Source of the DNA: Amoebidium appalachense | Lineage: Eukaryota > Ichthyosporea | NCBI GenBank assembly: GCA_963693365.1 | Contig: CAVNZM010000007.1 | Coordinates: 2,790,001-2,854,000 of the forward strand | DNA: 64,000 bases | Direction of reading: 5' to 3' | Shown: one piece after another, positions 54,358 to 64,000 of the stretch | How positions within the stretch are numbered: the stretch's first letter is position 1 | Layout of the letters: the number at the start of each line of letters is the position of its first letter | Made by a program: the position numbers and the translations under genes | The notes under the pieces: model-generated | Told to the model about the DNA's origin: nothing | What the model saw: the letters and a program-made list of their open reading frames with translations, nothing else | Databases searched by the model: none

Positions 54358-55678
54358 AAGTTTTAATTGCGAAAGCTTTGGCACCGCAGGTAGCTATGTA
54401 AGGCAGAGGGATAGTGAGGTTACCGGTTAGAACTGTACAGTGTATAAGTAAATACGTCCGAGTCACCTGAAATGTGTGGTTTATGTTGGAACAGTTGATT
54501 ACAAGTAAAGCCTGGAATGGGAACATGGCATATCTACTCGCTGAGCGCCAACTATGCATGATCCCTATTCGGCGATATTTTCTGGATGCATGACGTGCAG
54601 GTGCCTGTGAGCATCATGATTGTAGCGCTATAGACATACTTCTCGAACAAGCGCTCGACATAGTTCACGCAGAAGTAGCTTTTTTACATACACATACACG
54701 TATATATACTTATTACTATGATTATATTAGCAGAAACCGTTAATAGGCCCGCGCGTGCTGTTAGCGATGCAGGCCACCTTGGGCGGCGTCTGCGCCAGAT
54801 CTAGCCTAGGAGATAGTGAGAGAGGGAGGGGGGAAGACAAAGCAGGTGTGTGTGTGTGTGTGCGTGTTGTGTGGAGCTGTGTGCGTCTGTGCGTGCCGTG
54901 TGTGTGTGTTACGGTGTGCGTGTGTGCCACTATATGGGGCGTGCAAACTCTTGTCCTGTTGTTGTGCGCACCAAAAGGACCCACATCGTTACTTTGATCG
55001 TGATGCAAACTTCACTGTACTTTTACCCTTAATTGAACTCTTGCCTGAAGACACTGCGGGCCATCCTGTGCGTGTTCTATTCGATATCAACTGAGTGCAT
55101 ATCTGGTGATCTTTCTATGATGCTGCTCGATGCAAATGACAATAAGCAAATACGCCCCCTGAGAGAGCAAATAAAACGCTCGAAAGAACCGTTTAAAAGA
55201 GAATAGTGAGCTATAACGTACGTCCAAGATAATGTGCCAGAAGCTCTGAGGGCCTTTGAACAGAGTCTAAAAACAACTTCGAAAGTGTACCTAACGTGAG
55301 GCAGCACATTCCCCACCCCGTGAGGCGGCCCGGGGTGCATATCTGAGGTGACCCTTTTTGAATTCCCGGGCGACCAGGCTGGCAGGCCGGCAAGGTGTAA
55401 CCTACGGCCATGCTTGCTAACCCTGGCAGGGCTGATCTATGAGTGCTCGTAACGGTCATGCAATAAATTCAAATTCAACCAATAATAACCAACTTTATGT
55501 ATGGTTATTTGTGCGTCTGTGGGGCAGGGTTCGAACTCTGTTTTTGAAACTTTGGGGTAGGGTCTAAATTGTTTGGGATTCGCCAAAAAAAAACTTTGGG
55601 AAAACGGTTTGGGAAAATCCTGGGCCCAGTAGCCCAATACCGGAAGACGAGTATACCGCAGCGGCTACCCAGTCACAG

Positions 55679-55727
<49 letters not shown>

Positions 55728-55860
55728 CCGCCTTCCCGCCCCCCCACCCACCCACCCACCCACCCACCACCACTACTACGGGTCACCGCCCACGTGCACA
55801 TGCAACACAACGGTTACCACACACCGCATTGCCCACACCATTTAAAGTTTAGCCCCCGGG
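54358..55860. other. Intergenic region
   Basis: No gene recognised. GT-rich stretch at 54846-54930 and a C-run (55680-55726) followed by CCCA repeats. The AATAAA near 55461 and T-loop-like GGGTTCGAACTC near 55527 were examined; no tRNA fold was supported. Confidence 0.5.
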
Positions 55861-56034
55861 GCCCGGTTCAAACGAGTCCGGATCCCAGCGCATGCTCTAC
55901 TAAACAATGAACCCCCCCCCCCCCCCCCCCCCCCCCCCCGCCCCCGGAGCCCTCCCCGAAATCCCCCTCCCCGTACCCGGGACATGTGCTGTTCCCCCAC
56001 CCCCCATAACTTCTGAGCCTCCCTCCCTCCTCCC

Positions 56035-56740
56035 CCCCCCCACCCCCCTCCCCCCACCCCCCGGGCCCTCCGGCCCCCCCTTCTCCCCCCCCCCCCTCCC
56101 CTCCCCCCCCACACACACAAATGTAACACACATACACGCACACACACTCAGAAACACGCACACCATCAGCTTCCCCCACCGTGATCCACGTGCACCCACC
56201 CTAGGCCTCCCCCGGGTCCAACCAGCGCAACCGTATGATATGTCATTGATCCACAAAACACCAATGCGCTGTAATTTTCCCACTTACAGTCGACGTCAAT
56301 CCCCCCCCCCCCCCCCCCCCCCGGCTCCTCCCACAGAGATCACGTGTGTGCACAAACACGTTAACAGGGCGCGCCCTCCTCCGTATCCCTAGTACCCGGC
56401 CACTTCCACCCCCCTCCCCCCCCCCCCCCCCCCCCCCCAGTGACCCACTGTAGTATCGGTACCCACTCGCGGCCCGCAAACCCTCCCCTCCCCCTTCCCC
56501 CGGCCCCTCAAAAAAGGGTCCCCCCCCCCCCCATTCAAACCCCCCCCCCCCCCCCCCCCCCCACGCTCCCCGCCTGGAGGCTGCCCTTCCCCTCCCCAGC
56601 TCCCCCCCCACCCCACCGTGCCCCCCACCCCCCCCCCCCCCCCCCCCTCTCCCCCTGTCCCCATGGGCACCAATATTCACCCACAGGCCAGTGACTTTAC
56701 CCACTCGAGCCCCTCCCCCGGCCCCTCCCCCGGCCTCCCC

Positions 56741-56772
<32 letters not shown>

Positions 56773-57133
56773 ACCCCCCCGGGCCCTCCGGCCCCCCTTC
56801 TCCCCCCCCCCCCCTCCCCACCCCCCCACACACACAAATGTAACACACATACACGCACACACACTCAGAAACACGCACACCATCAGCTTCCCCCACCGTG
56901 ATCCACGTGCACCCACCCTAGGCCTCCCCCGGGTCCAACCAGCGCAACCGTATGATATGTCATTGATCCACAAAACACCAATGCGCTGTAATTTTCCCAC
57001 TTACAGTCGACGTCAATCCCCCCCCCCCCCCCCCCCCCCCCCCGGCTCCTCCCACAGAGATCACGTGTGTGCACAAACACGTTAACAGGGCGCGCCCTCC
57101 TCCGTATCCCTAGTACCCGGCCACTTCCACCCC

Positions 57134-57164
<31 letters not shown>

Positions 57165-57475
57165 AGTGACCCACTGTAGTATCGGTACCCACTCGCGGCC
57201 CGCAAACCCTCCCCTCCCCCTTCCCCCGGCCCCTCAAAAAGGGACCCCCCCCCCCCCCCCCCCACGCTCCCCGCCTAGAGGCTGCCCTTCCCCTCCCCAG
57301 CTCCCCCACCCCCCCCCCCCCCCCCCCCCCCCCCCCCACCCCACCGTGCCCCCCACCCCCCCCCCCCCCCTCTCCCCCTGTCCCCATGGGCACCAATATT
57401 CACCCACAGGCCAGTGACTTTACCCACTCGAGCCCCTCCCCGGCCCCTCCCCGGCCTCCCTCCCCCCTCCCCCCC
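56035..57475. repeat. Two tandem copies of a ~722-bp unit
   Basis: Copy 1 runs from about 56035 to 56757 and copy 2 to about 57475. Landmarks repeat at 721-723 bp (GATCACGTGTGTGCACAAAC ending regions; CCATGGGCACCAATATTCAC at 56661 and 57384). Copies are near-identical except in C-run lengths and a C-rich/CATTCAAAC segment present only in the first. No coding potential beyond Pro/Gly low-complexity frames. Confidence 0.95.
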
Positions 57476-57748
57476 CCCCCCCCCCCCTTCCCCCCAAACT
57501 TTTTTTTTGGGATTTTCGATCCCTGTTGTGGGGGGCCACGATCTATTATAGCCATGTGTCAAGATCTCAGAAGTTTGCAAACCAAGGCCGCGTCGCGAAC
57601 AGGTTCATGAAGCACATATAGTACTGTACTATCTTCAAGTGCGCTTACGTACTGCCTGATGAGAACGAAGCATCTTTCTCCGACGAACATTTACTGGTTA
57701 ACCTGGATAATATATTTTGGTTGGGCGTAAGTGCGTGAAGCTATGAAA

Positions 57749-58358
57749 ATGACTCAACGTGAGGGCACAGTACTCGCCAGGCTGTGGGCGAACGGACACC
57801 TCTGATCAAACCCAAGGAGGCACATAACGCCAAACTGATCCACGGGCACTTGGAGTCTGTTCCCATCAAGTTGACCCCTATCCGGGTATTCTTCGAGTTA
57901 CTCTGTCTCTTTATCGGTAGCACGACTTTCATTGCTGGCACCTGTCTCTACCACTTCCTGGAGCGGAGTGGTCGGGCTGGCTCTACACCATCGGCTCGTG
58001 TGATTTTCTTCTGCTTGATGTGATGGAGTTTTTCACGTTTACCTCCGACTTCCTACTCCGTGTGAACATCTCCCTGTCCATGATTAGAAGCGCATGGTAC
58101 GTCATCGGCTCTATTGGTTTTATTCCCGAAGTAGCTGAGAAGTGCACCTGGCTTGGTGTGTGGGGGTTCACCCTTGGTAGCATTTTCAACGGCAGCTCCC
58201 AGCTATGGAAAACGGCGGCAGGCCACCTTGGTGCTACAAACTGGCCCGGTCGGTTTGCAAATCTGAGCGCGGCAACGCAGGTGGGATTCCACGGTGGAGT
58301 CGAATTCTGGCTTGGGTTGATGGTTGTTACTCTTCATTTGCCAAGGCTTAGTGATTGA
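57749..58358 (+). pseudogene. Broken membrane-protein gene (paralog 3)
   Basis: Clearly homologous to 53641-54357 starting from the ATG in GAAAATGACTC. The frame shifts near 57775-57785 (before ERTPLIKPKEAHNAK), shifts again near 57965-58020 (WLYTIGS region, now before MEFFTFTSDFLLRVN), and the last two helices are replaced by unrelated sequence ending at 58358. Missing residues such as the PEW stretch confirm decay. Probably nonfunctional. Confidence 0.9.
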
Positions 58359-59528
58359 TGCACAAGCACATGGTATGACGGGTCCCGCGGCCGGCTTCAA
58401 CTTGTGTGTCACAGTAGGCTAGTTACAGCACTCGGAGTGACCGTGCGTAATATAATTCAGTTGAGGTTGCCTCTCTGGATTTTGGCTTTGGTCGTCACCA
58501 TTTAAGCCAAAGGTGATCATGAATGAACTTCAATTTCGAAAAAATTATAATAAAGGGTTAACATTAAATCTCCACATATGATCCATATTCTGTAACGTCG
58601 TTTTCTACGTATGTATTATCTTTTTAGGTGGAAGTACACACACACTACGGTGCTGTCCACACACTACATACACCAGGTGGCAGGGCAGGGCTGCCCTGGC
58701 ACCAGTAAGTCTCATAATATCACGATGTCATCTAGCCGCTTTTTCCCGCCAAAACCCCTACAGGCCCTCGGCCGCATAGGAGGCCCTTGGGACGTCGGGC
58801 AGTCCTAATACTCTGCGTGCTGTCTTCCCTGCCTTTTTTTTTTTTAATGTTGCCGCAGGCAACAAGTCGTGCCCGGCCACTTACGTAAGCTAGTGGGTAC
58901 ATAGCCTTGGATCCGGAGACTAGCAACATATACCATTCGCTGGCTCCTTGGTCTAGTTACGGACGGTCTCCTCTTTCTAGCCAGAGAACATGGAGAGGTC
59001 GGGTGCATGCGGCAGCCCTTTCCCGAGGCTGCTCAGGTGCGGCACCTCTTACTTAGCGGGTGTTTTCAAGGTACAACGCTTTGTTCCTTTCAGGCTTCGC
59101 CGTGTCCCATGGGCCATACTTTTGAAGTGGCCTGTTGTGTCACCTATGAAACATATTATACATGCTGCAAAACAAGCGCAACCACAAACTTTGAACACAC
59201 AAACACGCCCCGGCGCACACAACCACATGCACACGTACACTTGTGCTCGTACACGCACACACATCCACCCACTCACCCACACATACGCACGCACACACAA
59301 CTGCATCATATGCACTCGCTCGCCACAGACGCACACCGTGACTTACTCACGCACACGGCACACACACACACGTGCGTGTGCATACACACACGCAGACACA
59401 CACACACGCGCGCACATGCACACGCACACGCACACGCACACGCACACACACACGCACAGGCACACACACACGCACACGCACACGCACACATTCACACACA
59501 TGCACACGCCCACCCATGCGTACACAGG

Positions 59529-59565
<37 letters not shown>

Positions 59566-59700
59566 TCGCACACAGTGTCACTGTTGGAATACGTCACTAC
59601 GTAGGACAGCAAGAGTCTTCAAGTATGTATGTGTCTTAGCTTTGTTTGTATTCGTGTCTGCTCTCCTTCTTTGTGCTCTCCCCCCTCTCTCCCTTTTTCT

Positions 59701-59738
<38 letters not shown>

Positions 59739-59989
59739 CCCCCCCCCCCCCCCCCCCCCCCCCCGTATCTCTCTCTCTCCCTTGTTTCTGTGTGCACAGA
59801 TATCTGTAGATCTGTGCACACCTGGCTCTCTTGCCTGATAGAACTTATTGTATTTTATCTGTGTTTGCTCTGCTCTGTTTATCTGAGAGGTAGCATGATT
59901 GGCTAGCTATATTCGTTGTCTTTGTTTTAGTTCAAAGAGGTTTAGTAGTACCTCTAAAAAGCTTTGCTTCTTCACTAATTTGTTTCATT
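58359..59989. other. Intergenic region with CA/CG and CT repeats
   Basis: No gene recognised. CA-rich, CACG-interspersed DNA at 59200-59573 and a CT repeat with C-run at 59707-59764, beside ATATCTGTAGATCTGTGCAC. ORFs over these repeats are low complexity. Confidence 0.55.
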
Positions 59990-60023
59990 CAATGATATGG
60001 AGCTAAGCCTTACTGATTCTCCC

Positions 60024-60055
<32 letters not shown>

Positions 60056-60549
60056 CTCCCCCTCCTTCGCACACTTACCGGTCACCTAAGGCGAAGGTTT
60101 CAATTATACCTCCTTGCATCTTTGCCAGTTTGCTTCTACCCACCTCCCTCCCCCCTCCCCTCCCCCCCCCCCCTCCCCCCTCCCCCTCCCCCCCTCCCCC
60201 TCCCCCCCCCCCCCTTCTTTCCCCCCCCCCCCCCCCACCACCCGAAAAAAAAAAAAAAAAAAAAAACCCACATCATTACCTCTAGGAAATCGTTCCTTAA
60301 TAAATGGTCTCGGTAGCTGGGGGATTCCACCACTCTCTTGCTTGTTTACTCCTTCATCCCCCCCCCCCCCCCCCCCCCCCCCCCCCACCCACCCACCCTG
60401 CCCTCACTGTCGCCACCGCCGTTTTATTTTGACTCAAAATATTTATTATATGTAGCATTGCGTCTTTGTTGGCCCCTTGTTCTTGGGCTTCTTTTGCCTC
60501 TGTGCGAGCTCCTTTGCTTATTGATCTTCGTTCTTTATTTGCTTCCGTT

Positions 60550-60595
<46 letters not shown>

Positions 60596-61692
60596 ACCCA
60601 CCCACCCAGCTTTTCATTCCTTGTTTCCTTGGTTCTTTGGTTCTTTGGTCGCTAGCTTCTTTGCTTCCATACCCCCCCCCCCCCCCCCCCCCCCCCCCCG
60701 GGGGTCCTCCCCCTTCTCCCCGACTCGATCATTCTTCATTCGTTGCTCCGTTGCCTCATTTTTCCTTTGCTTCTTTTCTTTGCTTCCATACCCCCCCTCC
60801 CTCCACACACACACCCATCAATTTGTTCATTCGTTCCTTATCACCAACTTCCATGATTCTTTTGCAATTGACTCTTTGCTTCTTTTATACTTTGCTTTCA
60901 CAACCCCCCCCCCCCTCCCCCCCCCCTCGGACCTCCCCCCCCCCCCCCCCCCTTTCCCCCCCTCCCCTCCCCCCTCCCCCCCCCTTCCCCACCCTCGCCC
61001 GGGAGAAAGGGGGGGGGGGGGGGGGAGAGGGAGGGGGAGGTGGGGGAGGGGATTTGTTCAATCGTTACTAATTTATTTCTTTCAGTTTTTGGCTTGTTTG
61101 CTCTTTTGCTTCCTTGCAATACCCCCCCCCCCCCCCCCCCCCCCCCCCCGCGCGCCCCTTCCCGTCCTCCTCCCCCTCGGAAACTCATTCATTTGTTGCT
61201 TTATTGCTTCTTTTCTTCTTTCCTTCTTTGTTTCCATACGTCCCTCCCCAACCCCCCTCCTCTCCCTCCCCCTCCCTCTCTCCGGTGACTGCTTTCGTTC
61301 GTTGCGTCTCTGCTTCATCGGGTTCGTTTTCTTCTGTTATCCTTCCCCCCCCCCCCCCCCCCCCCCTCCCCCTACCTCCCCCCCTCCGGAAAGGATTTAC
61401 TCATTCCATGCTTCAGAATCTTTGCTTCTTTAGTTCTTTGCTTCTTTGTTTCCACCTCCCCTTCCACCCCCCCTCCCCCCCCCCCCCCCCCCCTCTCCCC
61501 CCCTCCCCTCCCCCCCCCCACTTCCAGTGAATATTTCATTCGTAGCTCCTTTGCCTCTTCTGCTTCTTTGCTTTTTTTGGTTCCCGTTTTACCCCCCTCC
61601 CCCCTCCACTCTCCCCCCGGCGGAGGGTTTTATTTATTCCTTGCTTCTTTGTTTCTTTGCCTTTCTGCATCCACATCATCCCCCCCCCGCCC

Positions 61693-61744
<52 letters not shown>

Positions 61745-61750
61745 CCCCCC

Positions 61751-61781
<31 letters not shown>

Positions 61782-61800
61782 TTCTCTCTCTCGGTTCAGC
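59990..61800. repeat. Pyrimidine-strand minisatellite, first block
   Basis: Irregular units of about 80-130 bp made of a long C-run, often a GG..CTCG junction, then a T/C-only segment rich in CATTCRTT, TTGCTTCTTT and finally TTTGCTTCCATA before the next C-run (e.g. 60645-60671, 60765-60792, 61195-61232, 61420-61456). The plus strand is almost free of purines for nearly 2 kb. No convincing ORF. Confidence 0.8.
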
Positions 61801-61954
61801 TGGTGTGGTATGTTAGTCAGATAGTATCGGACTTAGGCAATGACCGGGGAGCTTCCCAAAGGCCCCGTCTCCTGCGTTCTCAGTATTTATATTTTTCTTG
61901 CTTCTGCTTACTGCTGCAACTCTGACACCCGGCATTTCCCACTGCTCTTGCCTG

Positions 61955-62295
61955 TTGCCTGCTCGCGTGAGTAACTCGTGCTTTGTGCTCGTCTCTGACT
62001 AACTGAGACGGGTGACCTCCGGTGAGTCTAACACAACGGTTATCACCTTTGTTCTGAGGTGTTTTTTGCTTCTTCTTCTTCTTCTTACTTTTCTTCTTCT
62101 TCTTCTTCTTCTTCTTCTTCTTTCGTTGACGAGGTGAATGGGTCGAAATTCGAGTACTGTGGATGACGGGGGCCCTCCGAGCCTGAGGATGGGCTCTGCT
62201 TCTTATGCATACTCTTTATGTGTGGTTTACACTCTGCATTGTGTTCCTGTCAATGGTCCGTTGTGAATGTGTTCTTGTGTGTTCTGTGTTCTGTT
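61955..62295 (+). repeat. Diverged copy of the dispersed structured repeat
   Basis: Shares GCTCGTCT..GAGACGGGTGACC, GGGTCGAAA and CCTGAGGATGGGCTCTGCTT with the NSUN2-intron repeats, and then CACTCTGCATT and GTCCGTTGTGAATGTG. A CTT repeat (62076-62122) has expanded inside it. This shows the family is not confined to one gene. Confidence 0.65.
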
Positions 62296-62311
62296 TTCTC
62301 GAAAAGCCGCA

Positions 62312-62582
62312 ATGGCAGGCTCAAATTTCTGTGAGTTTGCATCCTCACACTTATATTCCAAACTATGTCACCCATGCAGGATAAAGCCACGTTGGCTATC
62401 GTGCACAATACAAAGCCTGGCACGGTTCTCTGGCTGCAAACAGGCAAACGGACAACGTTTTTGTCGTTGTATGGCGCGTGCAACGCTTATTAGCGTTCTC
62501 GGCGCGGCCGCCAGTCTCCCCTCGAAGTCCACCTCCATCGACCCCTCGTTGTTTCTGCTGGACAGTTATGTCGACAAAATTG
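62312..62582 (+). CDS. Possible first coding exon of an unidentified gene
   Basis: ATG at 62312 opens 90 codons that end at a strong donor (AAATTG|GTAAGC, phase 1). The N-terminal half (MAGSNFCEFASSHLYSKL) is rich in Ser, Arg, Lys and Cys with one acid, like an organellar presequence, and the exon ends DPSLFLLDSYVDKI. Composition is normal coding-like amid simple repeats. No domain is recognised and the next exon was not found before the window end. Speculative. Confidence 0.35.
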
Positions 62583-62855
62583 GTAAGCATGAGTAGCGGG
62601 TCCCCCCCCCCCATGCCTCCCTGAGCACACATAAATACACACACACTCGCGTGCGCGCATGCACACACACACACACACACACAAACACCCCTTCATCAGG
62701 TTCTGCCTACCTTTTCGTCCCATATCATGCTGGGTTTCCTCCCAAATGTGCTTCTTTAGTACGTCTTCAGTGCTCGTTCACTTCACTGCTGTGTATTCAC
62801 ACCATTGGCTCGGTGATACAGAACTGAGCCCTACCGATCCCCCTCTTTACCCCCG

Positions 62856-62916
<61 letters not shown>

Positions 62917-63031
62917 ACCCCACCCAGCCTCTCTCACACCCCCTTACTGATTACCTAGGGCCAAGGTTTCAAATAGACAAATACTAATAGAACCTCTTTG
63001 CTTCGTAGCCTGCCTGCTTCATGGTCCCTCT

Positions 63032-63075
<44 letters not shown>

Positions 63076-63238
63076 CCCCCCCCCCCTCCCCCCCCTCCCC
63101 CCCCCCCCCCCCCCCCCGGCCATTTAATTCATTCCTTGCTTCCGATTGCCAATGGTTGCTTCATCATCTCATTTTCAGTCTTTGTTCTAAAATTTCCCTG
63201 TTTTCCTTACACATACCTCCCCCCCCCCCCCCCCCCCC

Positions 63239-63276
<38 letters not shown>

Positions 63277-63829
63277 CCCCAAGTGATCACCACAAGGAAA
63301 CATTCCTTCATAACTTCTAAACTTTGGGCTGTAGTGAGGGAGTCGATCACTCTTTTGCTTGTTTACACTTTGTTTTCCTTACATTACCACCCCCCCCCCC
63401 CCCCCCCCCCACACACACACCCGAGGAATTTATTCAGGGCAAAATTTAATGCTTCTTTTCTTCTTTGCTTATTTGTTTCAAAAGTCAAAAATCGGGAGAT
63501 ATTGTTCATGAGATGCTTCCGAAGTTATTTCTATACTAGTCTTTGCTTCCAGTGCTTCTTTACTTGCTTGCTTCTCAGCTTGAGGCTGCTTCATTGATAA
63601 ACTTATTCTTTGTATGCATCCCCCCCCCCCCCCCCCCCCCCCCCCCTCTTAGGGACTTATCTATTCGTTCCTTCTTTGCTTGTTTCGTGATTTGCTTGAT
63701 ACTTGCCTTGTCCATCGTTTGCTTCTTAGGACTTGTTCAATACGAACGCCGGGTTGCTTCTTGGCTACTTCACCACTCCGAACGGAATGTGCATTGGTTA
63801 CTTTGTTACCTCTTTGATGCCGCGTGCAT

Positions 63830-63860
<31 letters not shown>

Positions 63861-63939
63861 GGGCTCTCCGCCGGATGTTATTCATTTGCTGCACCCTTGC
63901 TTCTTGCCTTCTTTGCTTCCATACAACCCACTTCCCCTC

Positions 63940-64000
<61 letters not shown>
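62583..64000. repeat. Second block of pyrimidine minisatellite; terminal CA repeat
   Basis: C-runs of up to 61 nt (62856-62916) alternate with T/C-rich segments. The stretch 62810-63040 repeats the organisation of 59990-60150 (GAACTGAGCCCTACCGAT versus GAGCTAAGCCTTACTGAT; both followed by AAGGTTTCAA). The window ends in (CA)n from 63940. If 62312-62582 is an exon, this is its intron. Confidence 0.7.

Noticed and set aside
55500-55540. tRNA gene suggested by GGGTTCGAACTC
   Set aside because: No acceptor stem, D-arm or anticodon arm can be placed around it. Similar B-box-like strings at 31621 and 33383 also fail.

Overview
The window is nuclear DNA of a eukaryote. It holds spliced genes with consensus GT..AG (and two GC..AG) introns, TATA/CCAAT promoters, a Ty1/copia LTR retrotransposon and very dense microsatellites. 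GT/CA repeats, G-runs up to 70 nt and C-runs up to 61 nt fill introns and intergenic DNA, while exons are GC-rich with ordinary composition. A plant/algal-type (ALDH10-like) betaine aldehyde dehydrogenase and an NSUN2/Trm4 RNA methyltransferase suggest a unicellular eukaryote, possibly an alga. I cannot assign the lineage from sequence alone.

Layout. (1) 39-15075 (+): 19 exons of an NSUN2-type tRNA m5C methyltransferase, lacking only its 5' end. Its introns carry a dispersed repeat family that includes a 452-bp tandem array. The family has a foldable core and ends in C-runs. (2) 15945-31401: a 15.46-kb element bounded by nearly identical 4.19-kb inverted arms. It encodes a six-exon, 1533-residue protein: basic N-terminus, acidic linker, Cys-containing domain resembling DUF6729, complete DEDDy 3'-5' exonuclease, RGTN-x-x-EG-x-x-H region and C-terminal zinc-knuckle-like motif. 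The end of the gene lies in the right arm, and the left arm carries the same end in inverted orientation. I read it as a candidate transposon of a poorly described type. (3) 31.4-34.2 kb: gene debris, including an ALDH exon-1 relative and an AT-rich ORF with a CCHC motif. (4) 34319-35092: first of three paralogous six-helix membrane-protein genes. (5) 35953-43002: copia element with 712/715-bp LTRs. (6) 45496-52339 (-): complete eight-exon aldehyde dehydrogenase of 505 residues. (7) 53641-54357 (+): second membrane-protein paralog, divergent from the ALDH gene across a region with CRE, CCAAT-like and palindromic motifs. (8) 56.0-57.5 kb: ~722-bp tandem duplication. (9) 57749-58358: third, broken membrane-protein paralog. 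(10) 60-64 kb: a pyrimidine-strand minisatellite with higher-order repetition, another copy of the dispersed repeat and a possible first exon.

The host genes (RNA modification, aldehyde oxidation, membrane proteins) form no evident pathway. The local theme is repeat dynamics: mobile elements, tandem duplications and homopolymer expansion, including microsatellites that begin exactly at splice sites. All exon junctions were placed by eye from reading frame, splice consensus and remembered family conservation; no alignment or database search was run.
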